A stretch of DNA of 64,000 bases from Methylobacteriaceae bacterium (lineage in GTDB: Bacteria; Pseudomonadota; Alphaproteobacteria; Rhizobiales; Beijerinckiaceae): contig CANEZL010000001.1 in the NCBI GenBank assembly GCA_947444195.1, positions 1 to 64,000 on the forward strand. The letters run 5' to 3'. The notes beneath the pieces were generated by a model. The model was not told the DNA's origin, searched no databases, and saw only the letters and a program-made list of their open reading frames with translations. The position numbers and the translations under genes were made by a program. Below, piece after piece: positions 36,223-49,807 of this stretch (its first letter is position 1; each line of letters begins with the position of its first letter).

Positions 36223-36524
36223 GCGCCCGGCCCATCATCGGTCTCCGCTACCGCGCGGCGGTGCTGGGACGCGTGCTGCTCGCCGCGCTCGGCGGGTACG
36301 CGGTGGCCGCGCTCGCCACCGGCCTCCTCTCCCTCGTCCTGCCGATGCCGCGCTCGGAGGCGGTGGTGACGGCCACGCTCCTCAGCTTCGCCCTGATGGT
36401 GGCCGTGGTGGTGGCGGTGTTCGCGGTGCGCAGCCTCGGCCGGGCGGCGCTCGTGGTCGCGGGTCTCGCCCTTCCCCTCGGTCTCGGATTGTGGCTCGCC
36501 GGCGCCTTCGCCGGCGCGGCCTGA
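36219..36524 (+). CDS. DUF3649-type inner-membrane protein of iron-uptake operons
   Basis: A 101-residue hydrophobic protein with three predicted membrane helices (VLLAALGGYAVAALATGLLSLVL, TATLLSFALMVAVVVAVFAV, AALVVAGLALPLGLGLWLAGAF). Its start (LRYRAAVLGRVLLAALGGYAVAAL) and its position directly before a PepSY transmembrane protein and a DUF3325 protein match the DUF3649 member of siderophore-reduction and iron-utilisation operons. The start is GTG. The role is inferred from context. Confidence 0.7.
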   Translation: MSARPIIGLRYRAAVLGRVLLAALGGYAVAALATGLLSLVLPMPRSEAVVTATLLSFALMVAVVVAVFAVRSLGRAALVVAGLALPLGLGLWLAGAFAGAA

Positions 36525-36534
36525 GGAGCGGGCG

Positions 36535-38076
36535 ATGCGCCAGGGATTGCGCCAGTCGATGGCATGGCTGCACGCCTGGTCCGGCCTCGTGGTCGGCTGG
36601 GTGCTGTTCGCCGTCTTCGTCACCGGCACCGCGAGCTACTACAAGGCCGAGATCTCCCAGTGGATGCGGCCGGAACTCGGCGCGGTCCAGGCCGATCCGG
36701 TCCGCTCCGCCGACCTCGCCGCGGCCTTCCTGAAGGGCAAGATGCCGGATGCGGCCGGCTGGTACATCGAGCTGCCCAAACCCGAGGAGCCGCTGATCAC
36801 GGTGCACTGGTGGAAGAGCCTCGAAGGGCCGTTCCACCAGGCCCTGCTCGATCCCGAGACCGGCGCGCCGACGAAGGCCCGCGCCACGAAGGGCGGCGAC
36901 TTCCTCTACCGCTTCCACTTCGAGCTGAGCATGCCGCCGATGCTCGGGCGCTACATCGTCGGGGCCTGCGCCCTGGTGATGCTGGTGGCGCTCGTCTCCG
37001 GCATCGTCACGCACCGGCGCATCTTCGCCGACTTCTTCACCTTCCGGCGGGGCAAGGCGTCCCAGCGCAACTGGCTCGACGCCCACAACGTCACCGGCGT
37101 GCTGGCGCTGCCCTTCCACCTGATGATCGCCTATACCGGCCTCGTCACCCTGGCGCCGATGTACATGCCCTGGGGCGTGCAGACGGCCTACAAGGGCGAC
37201 GAGATCCGCTTCTTCGTGGAATCCGGCATGATGCCGGAGATGCGCGCGCCGGCCGGCCGGCCGGGCGAACTCGCCTCCGTCGGCGCGATGGTGGCGACGG
37301 CGACCGCCCGCCAGGGCGAGGCGCCGGAGGGCATCGGCATCTACAATCCGGGCGACGCGCAGGCGAGCGTGGTGGCGACCTTCGAGGAGCCGCACGGCCT
37401 CGCCCATCTCCACCCCCAGATCGCCTTCGACGGGGCGACCGGCGCCGTCCTCGCCACCAATGGCGGCGTGCGCGCCGCGGCCACGACCTCCGCGGTGATG
37501 GTCGGCATCCACGAGGCGCATTTCGCGGGGCCGGCCCTGCGGGTCCTGTTCTTCCTCTGCGGCGTGCTCGGCGCGGCGACGGTGGCCACCGGCCTCGTCC
37601 TCTGGACCGTGGCCCGGACGCCGAAGGGCGCGCGGGAGGCGGGGCTCGGCCTGCGCCTCGTGCGGATCCTCAACCTCGGCACCATCGCCGGCCTGCCGGT
37701 GGCGGTCGCGGCCTATTTCCTGGCGAACCGCCTGCTGCCCGTCGATCTCGCCGCCCGGGCGGAATGGGAGGTCGGCGCCTTCTTCGCGGCCTGGCTCCTC
37801 GTGGCTTTGTTCGGCGCCGCGCGGGCCGAGGCGCGCGCGTGGCCGGAGGCCTTCGCCGCCGCGGCCCTCCTGTTCTGCGCCGTGCCCCTGGTCAGCGCCG
37901 CCACCACCGGCGCGCATCCCTTCGCGGCCGGCGCGCGCTTCGTCGGGTTCGATCTGGCGATGCTGGCGCTCGCCGCGGGCTTCGCCTTCGCCGCCCGCAA
38001 GGCCGGCCGCGGCGTCCTCGACACCGCCCGGCGCCGGGCGGCCCGCACGCCCGCCGAGGAAGCGTTCCAGGCATGA
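36535..38076 (+). CDS. PepSY-associated transmembrane protein (iron-uptake, PiuB-like)
   Basis: A 513-residue inner-membrane protein. It starts with RQSMAWLHAWSGLVVGWVLFAVFVTGTASYY, the typical first helix of PepSY_TM proteins, followed by a periplasmic PepSY part, a second helix with LVMLVALVSGIVTHRRIFADFF, and later helices to about residue 490. LDAHNVTGVLALPFHLMIAYTGL and GIHEAHFAGPALRVLFFLCG supply histidines suited to heme. Relatives act in siderophore or ferric reduction at the inner membrane. GGAGCGGGCG precedes the ATG, 10 bp after DUF3649. Confidence 0.85.
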   Translation: MRQGLRQSMAWLHAWSGLVVGWVLFAVFVTGTASYYKAEISQWMRPELGAVQADPVRSADLAAAFLKGKMPDAAGWYIELPKPEEPLITVHWWKSLEGPFHQALLDPETGAPTKARATKGGDFLYRFHFELSMPPMLGRYIVGACALVMLVALVSGIVTHRRIFADFFTFRRGKASQRNWLDAHNVTGVLALPFHLMIAYTGLVTLAPMYMPWGVQTAYKGDEIRFFVESGMMPEMRAPAGRPGELASVGAMVATATARQGEAPEGIGIYNPGDAQASVVATFEEPHGLAHLHPQIAFDGATGAVLATNGGVRAAATTSAVMVGIHEAHFAGPALRVLFFLCGVLGAATVATGLVLWTVARTPKGAREAGLGLRLVRILNLGTIAGLPVAVAAYFLANRLLPVDLAARAEWEVGAFFAAWLLVALFGAARAEARAWPEAFAAAALLFCAVPLVSAATTGAHPFAAGARFVGFDLAMLALAAGFAFAARKAGRGVLDTARRRAARTPAEEAFQA

Positions 38077-38420
38077 ACCCCGCCGTCACCCTGCTCAACC
38101 TCGTGCTCTGCTTCGCGGGCTTCGGCGCCCTGGCCCTCAGCCTCGACCGGCACCATCGCGACGCCCTCGGCAGCCGCGTGCCGGCCGGTCGGGTCCTGCC
38201 CCTGCGGCTCGCCGGCTGGTGCCTGATCCTGGCCTCCCTCGCCGTGGCCATCGCCTTCGAGGGCGCGAATTTCGGCCCGGTGCAGTGGATCGGCGCGCTC
38301 ACCGGCGCGGCCCTCCTCGTGGTGGGCTTGGCGAGCTACCGGCCGGCTTGGCTGCGGCCGGCCGCCCTCTCCGCGCTGCCCCTCGGCATCCTGCTCCTGC
38401 CGGTCGTGCTCGCCGGCTGA
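38073..38420 (+). CDS. DUF3325-type inner-membrane protein
   Basis: A 115-residue protein with four predicted helices. The pattern LVLCFAGFGALALSLDRHHRDALG, followed by RLAGWCLILASLAVAIAFEGANFGPVQWIGALTGAALLVVGL, fits DUF3325, the usual last member of DUF3649-PepSY operons. Its ATG overlaps the PepSY stop (ATGA). The function is unknown beyond that association. Confidence 0.75.
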   Translation: MNPAVTLLNLVLCFAGFGALALSLDRHHRDALGSRVPAGRVLPLRLAGWCLILASLAVAIAFEGANFGPVQWIGALTGAALLVVGLASYRPAWLRPAALSALPLGILLLPVVLAG

Positions 38421-38565
38421 CGGGGGAACGATCGGCGGCCGCTCTTGCCGGATCGATCCGCACCCCCTATTGCGACGCAACAGCACGAATCCGCCACCCT
38501 ACCCGGCGGGGCAGTCGCGGAACGCGACCGGCCCCGTGGCGGGTTCTTCTCGCTTCGGATACCCC

Positions 38566-40389
<1,824 letters not shown>

Positions 40390-40415
40390 ACGGGCCCACC
40401 GCGCCGGACATGAGG

Positions 40416-40445
40416 AAGCCCCCGCGTCGCCGCGGGGGCTTTTTT
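40416..40445 (+). terminator. Intrinsic terminator of typA
   Basis: An 11-bp perfect stem (AAGCCCCCGCG, loop TCGC) followed by a T run, 27 bp after the stop codon. Confidence 0.85.
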
Positions 40446-40711
40446 CGTGCCGGAGGGAAGCGGTCGCATCGTCCCGCTCGATCGGCTCGGCGCCCCGTCA
40501 TCGCCGCCACTTCGGATCGCTCGCCGAGGGAGCCCGGATCCGCGGTGCGGGCTTGAGCATGCGACCCGGGAACGCCGCTGTTTCCGGCATGCCCGCTTCG
40601 GTGTGCCAGGGTCCCGGCTCCGCTGCGCGGACCCGGGATGACGCGGCTCCGGGCCATCGTCGCCGCGTCGTCCCGAGAGCCGGCGGCCGCCGTTCGGGAC
40701 GATGCCCCCAA
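40446..40711. other. Gene-free interval before the cyclase gene end
   Basis: About 265 bp between the typA terminator and the end of the convergent cyclase gene. It holds several GC-rich hairpins, for example GGGTCCCGG...CCGGGACCC-like pairing near 40610-40640 and a CGTCCCGA/TCGGGACG pair near 40670-40703. These may serve as terminators for the cyclase. No gene is supported. Confidence 0.4.
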
Positions 40712-40735
40712 CCTGAACCGGCTGACGGGTTCAGG
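40712..40735 (-). terminator. Hairpin at the end of the cyclase gene
   Basis: An 8-bp stem (CCTGAACC, loop of 8) that overlaps the stop codon of the cyclase. It lacks a T run, so its strength as a terminator is uncertain. Confidence 0.35.
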
Positions 40736-42011
40736 CCCGCAGCAGGTGGAGGGCCGGGCGGGCGGGCCGCGCGGGCTTCGCCTTCGGGCGGTAGACCGCC
40801 ATCGGCTCCGGGAACCCGTCGAGGGGATGCACGCCGACGAGCTCAGGATCGCCCCAGAGGAAGTCCACGAAGGGCTTCGACATGAGCAGGGGCTCGCCGA
40901 GCATCCGGTTGAGGCGCGACAGGCGGCTCGCGAGGTTCACGTCGCGGCCGATCACCGTGAAGTCGAGGCGCGCGCCCGAGCCCACGTTGCCGTAGGCGGC
41001 CTCCCCGTGGTGGAGGGCGATGCCCGCCGCCACCGGCACCGTGAACTGATGCAGGGCGTTGGCCTCGTCGAGGGCCGCGAGCGCCGCCTCGGCGGCGGTG
41101 AGCGCGCCCTTGGCCGCCCCGCCGAGATCGTCGCCGGGCTCGCGGAAGATCGCGAGCAGGCCGTCGCCGAGATATTTCAGCACCTCGCCGCCCTCCCGCT
41201 CGATGGGCGGCACGAGGCAGTCGAAGAACACGTTGAGGAGGTCCACCGCCTCCTCCGGCGTCATGTCGGCGGAGATGCGGGTGTAGTCGCGCATGTCCGC
41301 GAACAGGATCGCCGAGCGGATGCGCTTCACCTGCCCCCGCCGGATATCCCCCGAGAGGATCGCCCGGTGGGGCTCGTCGCCCACGTAGATCCGCAGCACG
41401 TGGTCGAGCTGCTTGTTGACGAGGCGCATCTCCATCACGGCGGCGAGCGCCGGCATCATGAAGCGCAGGATGGCGACGTCCTCGTCGCGGAAGCCCTCGG
41501 GCGCCCGGGTGGCGAAGGTGATGCCGTTGCGCGTCCCGTTGGTGAAGAAGAGCGGCGCCACGATGTAGTGGGTGTAGCCCTCCGCCTTCAACTCGGGGAT
41601 CACCGCGTAGGCCTCCTCCGGCGTCCCGGCGAGGTCGAGGACGAGCCATTCCCCGCTCTCGTGCACCGTGAAGAACGGGCTTGCCCGGTAGGCCTTCTCC
41701 GAGGCCTCCCCGTGGGGGAACAGGCGCACCGTCGAGCCCGCCTCTGGCGTCCAGACCCGGCCGACGCCGGAATATTCCGAGTGCAGGGTGTCGATCGCCG
41801 TCGAGGCGCGGTCGACGGGCACGCCGATGCCGTTGAGCCGGGCGGCGAGCCCTGCGAGCAGGTCGTCGGCCCGCTCCAGCCGGGCGCCCTCGGAGAGAAG
41901 CCAGTCGCGGATGGCCACGCAGGGTTGCAGCGCGCCGAGGGGCACGTCCTTCGTCTCCGACCCGTCAGCGAAGGCTGTGGGCAACGGCACAACTTTTTCC
42001 TCGTCGACCAT
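40731..42011 (-). CDS. Class III adenylate cyclase with N-terminal regulatory region
   Basis: A soluble protein of 426 residues. The N-terminal 220 residues form a GAF-like sensory region without membrane segments. The C-terminal cyclase domain shows ILFADMRDYTRISADMTPEEAVDLL (metal Asp), KYLGDGLLAIF (second metal Asp, substrate Lys), and LDFTVIGRDVNLASRL (substrate Asp, transition-state Asn/Arg). The Lys and Asp pair points to ATP, so cAMP, rather than GTP. The start was set at ATG (MVDEEKVV); a GTG at 42044 would add 11 residues and is equally possible. The signal is unknown. Confidence 0.9.
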   Translation of the reverse strand: MVDEEKVVPLPTAFADGSETKDVPLGALQPCVAIRDWLLSEGARLERADDLLAGLAARLNGIGVPVDRASTAIDTLHSEYSGVGRVWTPEAGSTVRLFPHGEASEKAYRASPFFTVHESGEWLVLDLAGTPEEAYAVIPELKAEGYTHYIVAPLFFTNGTRNGITFATRAPEGFRDEDVAILRFMMPALAAVMEMRLVNKQLDHVLRIYVGDEPHRAILSGDIRRGQVKRIRSAILFADMRDYTRISADMTPEEAVDLLNVFFDCLVPPIEREGGEVLKYLGDGLLAIFREPGDDLGGAAKGALTAAEAALAALDEANALHQFTVPVAAGIALHHGEAAYGNVGSGARLDFTVIGRDVNLASRLSRLNRMLGEPLLMSKPFVDFLWGDPELVGVHPLDGFPEPMAVYRPKAKPARPARPALHLLRA

Positions 42012-42044
42012 AAGGCCAAGATGGTCCTGTCGCCAGCCTTTCAC

Positions 42045-42367
42045 AAGCCTGTCGGTGCTCCACCCTGAAGACAGAACGCCGAAGCTTTCATCAAAAACCG
42101 TAATAAATAGGCGTGATTTACCTTATATTTGAAATATAGAATTTTTATCCTCCGCATATCGAGGAAAAATATTCATAAATCCCGGCACGAACTCTTTCGC
42201 GTAGAAACGTTAACACAGGGAAATGGCATCGTCACAAAAATCCGTCGATGAAATGATCGCGATGAGCGAAATCTGACATCGTCGCGCTATGATGGGCGAG
42301 TCGCGGATGATGTCGTGATGTTTTCAATTTTGAGCAGACCCGCGATATTCCGTCGAGGAGATGGGCC
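42045..42367. other. AT-rich region upstream of the peptidoglycan-active gene
   Basis: About 320 bp, clearly AT-richer than the surrounding DNA (for example AAAAACCGTAATAAATAGG, TATATTTGAAATATAGAATT). It is the likely promoter region of the gene that follows and perhaps of the cyclase. The composition suggests acquired DNA. No short gene, integrase site or repeat could be supported. Confidence 0.5.
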
Positions 42368-44365
42368 ATGAGTGAAATTGAATTCAATGCAGGACTACTG
42401 AGAAAATTGTTTCTGAAAAACAATTTTCCGTTTCCGGACGAACACATGGTATTTTTCGGCATTCGCGGTATGCTTCCGATCGACCCGGACGGCACGGCCT
42501 TTTCGCAAATGCACAAGCTACGCTTTGCCGAAGTCAACTACCTGCACATGCGATGTACGCTGGGACAGTGGAAACCGAAGGACGATACGATCGCGGTTTT
42601 TCCCGGATCCACCGCACCGTCGCGGCCTAATGTAAAACGAGCTCTCCAGCACGACGGCACCGGCTCGAATCTGCTCGTTCTCGGCTTTTACGAGTACAAG
42701 AAGGGACAGCACAAGCTCGGCAAACCGAGCGGACATCGCGCCTTCCGGCAGAACCGCTTCTTTCCGGGCTGGCGGACACGGGATGATCTCGATTACGACG
42801 CCGACGATCGCATCGATCTGGGCCGGAATGTGAGAGACTATTTCTGGGACAATCTGCACTGCGCCTATCACGACAGCCTCGATCAACCAGGCTATTCGAG
42901 TGCCGGCTGTCAGGTCGTCGCGGGCCATCCGCGCTCTCCGGCCCGCGGCAACAAGCCGGAGACCGGCCCTTGGAAGCGGTTCATCGAGAATGCCTACGAT
43001 CATGCCGGTGGGCAGGATGTATTCCACTACGCTCTCTTTGCCTCCACAGAAGTTGCGGCGACCGCCAGCAAGAAGGACTCGGAGATCAGCCAGTCCGTGC
43101 GCTTCGGATCATCCGGCGATCTGGTAAAGGCATTGCAGGGCAAGCTCCTCGGAGCCGACTATGATATCGGCGAGGCTGATGGTGATTTCGGCCGCAATAC
43201 GCTCGAAGCACTGATGAGTTTTCAGGACAAGGAATTCGGACGCTCGGATGGCATTGTCGGGCTGAACACGGCCGCGGCCCTCGGCCTCGCCATGCCCGCT
43301 CTGTCCACTGCCCAGCCCGCAGCACTGCCGCCCCTTGCGGCGGAAACCCCGAGAGGTGACCGGGCGGAGACGGAGGACGAGAGTGATCTTCCGGGCATGG
43401 ACAGCATCGAGCCGCGCCCTTCTCTCCATCTGCTGGATGACCAGGGCACGCCAGGGTCCGCGCCGAGGAAGGTTGTCGTGGAGGAGGATGCCAAAGGTCG
43501 CTGGACGGCTCAGATTGACGGTGCACCGGGCTTCTATGTTGGGAGCACGGTCAAATATCTGTCCTATCGGGGTGTCCATCAGCCAGGGGACAAACTGGCC
43601 ACACTACCCGGCGGTCTCTACGACGCCGCCACCTACGAGAAGGCGCTCGGAAGCCGCGGAGCCTGGGCATGGTTCCTTTTGCCGACCATTATCGGGGAAA
43701 GTCAGGGTCATTGGGGACGCATCAACACTTATGACGGCGCGGGCCTGACGTTTGGTCCATTACAGTTCGCATCTCATACGCCCAACGACAATCTCATTCT
43801 GCTGTTCCGCCGCTTGCTCGCTCTGCCGGAGGCGCAGGCGTGGTTTCCGAACCTCACCCTCAAGAATGGCAAGGTTCACGAGCGGACTGCATCTGGTCAG
43901 CTCGCGTCGCTTGAAGACGGCGTCGTCGGCGGGCGTCTGGTAGAGTTCATGGAGTATCTCAACCCCGATGCTAAGGCTGTCAATAAAGGCGAAGTGATCA
44001 ACGCCGCGAAGCTGATTGCTTGGTGCGCGGAATCGGAGGTGTTTCGCAATACGCAGATTGAGCTCGCGATCGAGCGATTCCAGAGCCGAGTAAACCGCCT
44101 CGAAGATGCTTACCATACACCGTTGGGCAAGCAGCCGATCTATCGAGTGATCTGGGTTGCCGATATCCTTCATCACGGCCGAGGATCGTACAAGACGCTG
44201 CAGAAGGCCTTCGCGTCATCGGATCCGGAGGTAGCGCTGGAATCGATCGGTGCGGATAGCGACCGCTGGAAGGAGCGGATCCGAACGGTGAAGGCGGCCA
44301 TAAAGAAGCTCAAGAGCGAGAATCGGCTCGACAACTTCAAGTGGGGTCAGGCACCCTTCGTCTGA
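42368..44365 (+). CDS. Multi-domain peptidoglycan-active protein (PG_binding_1 with lysozyme-like C-terminus)
   Basis: A 665-residue protein without signal peptide. The N-terminal domain (about 1-225) has [17 protein letters not shown] and [11 protein letters not shown] (C181, with H168 in CAYHDS); the SxGCQ motif recalls the L,D-transpeptidase/YkuD-like catalytic Cys. A PG_binding_1 domain follows at about 242-306 ([34 protein letters not shown]). After an acidic linker, the C-terminal domain (about 385-660) has [31 protein letters not shown], where E444 and D456 look like a muramidase or transglycosylase site. Codons and base composition are unlike the neighbours. GAGGAGATGGGCC precedes the ATG. 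The family of the end domains is not certain. Confidence 0.7.
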   Translation: MSEIEFNAGLLRKLFLKNNFPFPDEHMVFFGIRGMLPIDPDGTAFSQMHKLRFAEVNYLHMRCTLGQWKPKDDTIAVFPGSTAPSRPNVKRALQHDGTGSNLLVLGFYEYKKGQHKLGKPSGHRAFRQNRFFPGWRTRDDLDYDADDRIDLGRNVRDYFWDNLHCAYHDSLDQPGYSSAGCQVVAGHPRSPARGNKPETGPWKRFIENAYDHAGGQDVFHYALFASTEVAATASKKDSEISQSVRFGSSGDLVKALQGKLLGADYDIGEADGDFGRNTLEALMSFQDKEFGRSDGIVGLNTAAALGLAMPALSTAQPAALPPLAAETPRGDRAETEDESDLPGMDSIEPRPSLHLLDDQGTPGSAPRKVVVEEDAKGRWTAQIDGAPGFYVGSTVKYLSYRGVHQPGDKLATLPGGLYDAATYEKALGSRGAWAWFLLPTIIGESQGHWGRINTYDGAGLTFGPLQFASHTPNDNLILLFRRLLALPEAQAWFPNLTLKNGKVHERTASGQLASLEDGVVGGRLVEFMEYLNPDAKAVNKGEVINAAKLIAWCAESEVFRNTQIELAIERFQSRVNRLEDAYHTPLGKQPIYRVIWVADILHHGRGSYKTLQKAFASSDPEVALESIGADSDRWKERIRTVKAAIKKLKSENRLDNFKWGQAPFV

Positions 44366-44389
44366 TCCTAAACGGTGTAGATAATGTCC

Positions 44390-44421
44390 GGCCCGTCCGC
44401 CTTCCGGGATGCGGACGGGCC
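44390..44421 (-). terminator. Hairpin terminator of rpoD
   Basis: An 11-bp perfect stem (GGCCCGTCCGC and its complement) with a 10-nt loop, 21 bp beyond the rpoD stop. There is no T run on either side, so it may work for both convergent genes with Rho. Confidence 0.5.
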
Positions 44422-44441
44422 GTTCGTGTGCCAGCGGTCGA

Positions 44442-46436
<1,995 letters not shown>

Positions 46437-46629
46437 GATCAGCCTATTGTTTGTCGGGCGGCGGGCCGACGGGGGCCTCGTGGCCGCTGCGCGTCGACGT
46501 CGCACTGCATGTCGCGCGTCCGGACCCTCCGGCAGCGCCTCTTCTCGAAGTCCTGTATGCAAGCGTGACGCTTGACCGATTGTTAACCAAGCCGCGCGGA
46601 CGCGGCGCTTCCGTGCCATTGCACGAGCA

Positions 46630-48534
46630 TCAGGCCGCCGTCGAGTGGCCCGTCTCCGGCAGCTCCGCCTCCGCTTCCGCCGCGATGACGGTGGCCAGCC
46701 CCTCCTTGGCCTGACAGAGCCAGGTCCAGTTCGCCTCGGTTGGTTCTTCGGCGAAGGCCCGTTCCGCCTGACGGAGTTCGCTATGTAGCGCGCCCGCCTT
46801 GCGGTGCAAGATCATCGCCTGCCGGAGCGCATCCTCCCGCAGGGCCGGATCGGCGTGCGGCTCCAAGGTCTTGCGGTCCCGGGAGCGGGCCATGCCGAGG
46901 AGCCGCGCGGCCGCCTCCGACAGCCCGGCGCGGGCGAGGCGCGCCTCCAGCACCGCCTGATCGGGCTCGCCCGTCTCCGCCGCGCAGTCGAGGAGGGCCG
47001 AGAACACCGCCCGCGCGTCCGGATGCTCGAACTCGAGCAGCATCAGCTCGTCGGCGAAATCGTTGATCAGGCCCGGATGCACGAGGAGCAGGCCGGTGAT
47101 CACCGCCTCGCGCACGGGCGCCGCGCCGGCGAACCCCGCCGAGGCGGCGACGGAGGCGCTCGGCGCCGAGCGGATGCGCGGCGACGGGGGCGGCTCGCCC
47201 GGACGCGGGCGGCGCTGGAAGCCCGGCCGGCCGGCCGGGCCCGCACCGGCCGGCCGGCCCGCGGCCCGCGGCGACAGCCCGCGCAGGCGCTCCTCGATCT
47301 CGTCGCGGTAGTAGCGGCGCACAGTCTCGTCGCGGATGCCGTGCACGGTCTCGCGCAGGGCGGCGGCGAGGCCCGCCCGGCGCTCGGGCGTCTCCACGGA
47401 GCCCGTTTCCAGGGCGCGCGACCACAGCACCTCCACCAGCGGCTTGGCGGCCCCGAGCACCCGATCGATGGCGCCGGGCCCCTCGGCGCGCAGGAGGTCG
47501 TCGGGATCCTGCCCCTCGGGCAGAACGGCGAAGCGCAGGGACTTGCCCGGCGTCAGCAGCGGCAGGGCCACGTCGAGGGTGCGGTGGGCCGCGCGCTGGC
47601 CGGCGCCGTCCCCGTCGAAGCAGAGCACCGGCTCGTCCGCATGGCGCCAGAGCAGGGCGATCTGCTCCTCGGTGAGCGCCGTGCCGAGCTGCGCCACCGT
47701 GTTCGGATGGCCCGCGAGCGTCATCGCGATGGCGTCGACATAGCCCTCGACGGCGATGATGGTGCCGCGCTCGTGGGCGGGCTTGCGGGCCTGGTGCAGG
47801 TTGTAAAGACCCTGGCCCTTGTGGAAGAGCGGCGTCTCCGGCGAGTTCAGGTACTTGGCCTTCACGTCCGCCTGCATGGCCCGGCCGCCGAAGGCGATGA
47901 CCCGCCCGCGCACGTCGCAGATCGGGAACATGATCCGGTCGCGGAAGCGGTCGTAGGGCACCGCGATGTCCTCGCCGGTGACGAGGAGGCCGAGCTCGGC
48001 CATCAGGTCCTTGGCGACGTCCTTCGAGGCGAGGAAGTCGCGCAGGGCGTAGCGCTCCCCCGGCGCGTAGCCGAGGCGGAAGCGCGTCGCGATCTCGCCC
48101 GCGAGGCCGCGCCGGTCGAGATAGGCGCGCGCGTTGGCGCCGTTCGCGCCGCGGAGCTGGTCCTCGAACCAGCGGGCGGCCATCTCCATGACCTCGACGG
48201 CGCCCCGCCGCTTCGATTCGAGGGCGGCGGTGTCGGCGCTGGGGGCGGGCAGGGAGACCCCGGCCTCGCCCGCGAGGCGCTCCACCGCCTCCGGGAAGCT
48301 CAGCCCTTCCGTCTCCATCAGGAAGGTGAAGACGTCGCCGTGCTTGCCGCTCGAGAAGCAGTGGTAGAACTGCTTCTGGTCGTTCACGTAGAAGGACGGC
48401 GTCTTCTCGGCGTTGAAGGGCGACAGGCCCCGCCACTCGCGGCCCGCCTTCTTCAGCTTCACCCGCCGGCCGACCACGTCGGAGGCCGGCAGGCGGGCGC
48501 GGATCTCTTCGAGGATGTGGGGCGGGTAGCGCAC
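46630..48534 (-). CDS. dnaG: DNA primase
   Basis: A 634-residue primase that lays RNA primers for replication. The N-terminal zinc-binding domain is recognisable ([41 protein letters not shown]), but of the usual CHC2 ligands only some Cys/His are visible: the position normally CPFH reads [11 protein letters not shown]. The TOPRIM core has [13 protein letters not shown] and [13 protein letters not shown], and [12 protein letters not shown] precedes it. The C-terminal DnaB-binding part is diverged, after a Pro/Arg-rich linker. The GTG start ([16 protein letters not shown]) matches the usual family beginning and has GCAGGAC upstream. Confidence 0.95.
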   Translation of the reverse strand: MRYPPHILEEIRARLPASDVVGRRVKLKKAGREWRGLSPFNAEKTPSFYVNDQKQFYHCFSSGKHGDVFTFLMETEGLSFPEAVERLAGEAGVSLPAPSADTAALESKRRGAVEVMEMAARWFEDQLRGANGANARAYLDRRGLAGEIATRFRLGYAPGERYALRDFLASKDVAKDLMAELGLLVTGEDIAVPYDRFRDRIMFPICDVRGRVIAFGGRAMQADVKAKYLNSPETPLFHKGQGLYNLHQARKPAHERGTIIAVEGYVDAIAMTLAGHPNTVAQLGTALTEEQIALLWRHADEPVLCFDGDGAGQRAAHRTLDVALPLLTPGKSLRFAVLPEGQDPDDLLRAEGPGAIDRVLGAAKPLVEVLWSRALETGSVETPERRAGLAAALRETVHGIRDETVRRYYRDEIEERLRGLSPRAAGRPAGAGPAGRPGFQRRPRPGEPPPSPRIRSAPSASVAASAGFAGAAPVREAVITGLLLVHPGLINDFADELMLLEFEHPDARAVFSALLDCAAETGEPDQAVLEARLARAGLSEAAARLLGMARSRDRKTLEPHADPALREDALRQAMILHRKAGALHSELRQAERAFAEEPTEANWTWLCQAKEGLATVIAAEAEAELPETGHSTAA

Positions 48535-48608
48535 AAGCGGGTCCTGCGGATCCGGACGGCGGGACCGCGATCTATAGCGCAGGTGCCGCCCCCGAGTCCC
48601 CGCGCGAG

Positions 48609-49007
48609 CTATGCGCCCGCGTCGGCTGGGGCATCGGCTGGGGATTGCGTGAAGTACCAGGGATGCCCGTCGAGGTCGCGCGCGGTGTAGGTGAGGCCGT
48701 AGCCGTGGTCGGCCAGATCCTGCTCGATCGGGGCGCCCGCCGCCCTCGCCCGGGCGCAGTGGGCCGCCACATCCGTCACGTAGACGAAGACGCCCTGGCT
48801 CGCGGTGCCGTCGGCGCCGGGCGGACGCAGGCGCGCATCCCCCGCGCCCTGGCCCATCATGATGCGCCGGCCGTCCAGGGACATCTCGGCATGCATTCCG
48901 GAGGCAGCGGGGTGCCGCATCGCCTCCCGGAAGCCGAAGGCGCGTCCGAGCCAATCGAGTGCGGCGGGGACGTCGCGATAGAAGAGATAGGGAATGATCT
49001 CGGTCAT
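48609..49007 (-). CDS. VOC (glyoxalase/bleomycin resistance) family protein
   Basis: A 132-residue single-module-pair VOC protein. Features: IIPYLFYRDVPAALDWLGRAFGF at the start, MHAEMSLDGRRIMMGQ in the middle, and DHGYGLTYTARDLDGHPWYFTQ at the end, which is the common PhnB/glyoxalase-like ending. Family members are metal-dependent lyases, dioxygenases or binding proteins; no substrate is evident. It may be co-transcribed with dnaG, whose start is 75 bp downstream. Confidence 0.85.
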   Translation of the reverse strand: MTEIIPYLFYRDVPAALDWLGRAFGFREAMRHPAASGMHAEMSLDGRRIMMGQGAGDARLRPPGADGTASQGVFVYVTDVAAHCARARAAGAPIEQDLADHGYGLTYTARDLDGHPWYFTQSPADAPADAGA

Positions 49008-49041
49008 CGCGCGCGCCCGCCCTCGAATCGGCCGGAGCCTA

Positions 49042-49503
49042 TCAGGCCCTGGCGGCCAGAGCTTCCTTCACCAGGGGGCTCGCCGCGCCGAAATCCATCC
49101 GGCCGGCATACTTGCCCCTCAGGGCGCCGATGACCTTGCCCATGTCCTTCGGGCCCGCCGCCCCCGTCTCGGCGATGGCGGCCTCGATGGCGGCCCTGGT
49201 CTCGGCCTCGCTCATCGCCTCCGGCATGAAGCCCTGGATGATGGCGATCTCGGCGCGCTCGTTCGCGGCGAGTTCCGGGCGGCCGCCCTGCTCGTAGACG
49301 CCGGCCGATTCGTTGCGCTGCTTGACCATCTTCTGGAGGAGGGCGAGCACCTCCTCGTCGGAGAGGGGCTCCTTGCCGAGGCCGCGGGCCTCGATGTCCC
49401 GGTCCTTCAGGGCGGCCTGGATCATCCGGATGGTGGCGAGCTTCTCCTTCTCGCCGGCCTTCATGGCGTCCTTCATCTCGGCGGTGAGGCGCGCGCGCAG
49501 CAT
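49042..49503 (-). CDS. GatB/YqeY domain protein
   Basis: A 153-residue protein of the YqeY family, related to the tRNA-binding tail of GatB. Signature segments are MKDAMKAGEKEKLATIRMIQAALKDRDIEARG, LQKMVKQRNESAGVYEQGGRPELAANERAEIAIIQGFMP and GPKDMGKVIGALRGKYAGRMDF. The function is unproven; a link to tRNA-dependent amidation is suggested by homology. It is divergent from carA, a pairing often seen in alphaproteobacteria. Confidence 0.9.
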   Translation of the reverse strand: MLRARLTAEMKDAMKAGEKEKLATIRMIQAALKDRDIEARGLGKEPLSDEEVLALLQKMVKQRNESAGVYEQGGRPELAANERAEIAIIQGFMPEAMSEAETRAAIEAAIAETGAAGPKDMGKVIGALRGKYAGRMDFGAASPLVKEALAARA

Positions 49504-49807
49504 CGAAGTCTCCTGTCTGGTCTGTCTCACAAGCATCGGTCGCCGGCCCGCCCGGTTCGACGGAGCGCGCGCCTAATGCACCAAAAGCAACGACCGGCGA
49601 GGTCTGCTTGGGCAGACCTGCCAGCCAAGAACGTGCCGGCCACGAAACGGGGACCGGCCCTGCACGCCGCGAATGTTGAGCGGGAGACGCCGGCGCGCCA
49701 CATTGACCCCGGTGCGGGCCGCTCGCTAAGAGCGCCGCATGAGGAGAGCCGCCCGTCGCGCCGCACGCGGCGCCGGGTCCGGCCCGGACATAAGCGAGAT
49801 CACGCCG
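49504..49807. other. Divergent control region of yqeY and carA
   Basis: About 300 bp. It must contain promoters for both genes. I saw no attenuator-like leader peptide with terminator for carA. In-frame codons upstream of carA (from 49739) could extend CarA by 23 residues. Confidence 0.4.

Noticed and set aside
42368..44365. Prophage or genomic island around the AT-rich wall-active gene
   Set aside because: No integrase, structural, tRNA or att-like sequence was found on either side; the foreign-looking stretch is one gene and its upstream region.
49739..49807. N-terminal extension of CarA from the upstream ATG
   Set aside because: The added 23 residues are Arg/Ala-rich and unlike CarA starts; the ATG at 49808 is closer to the conserved domain. 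It cannot be excluded.
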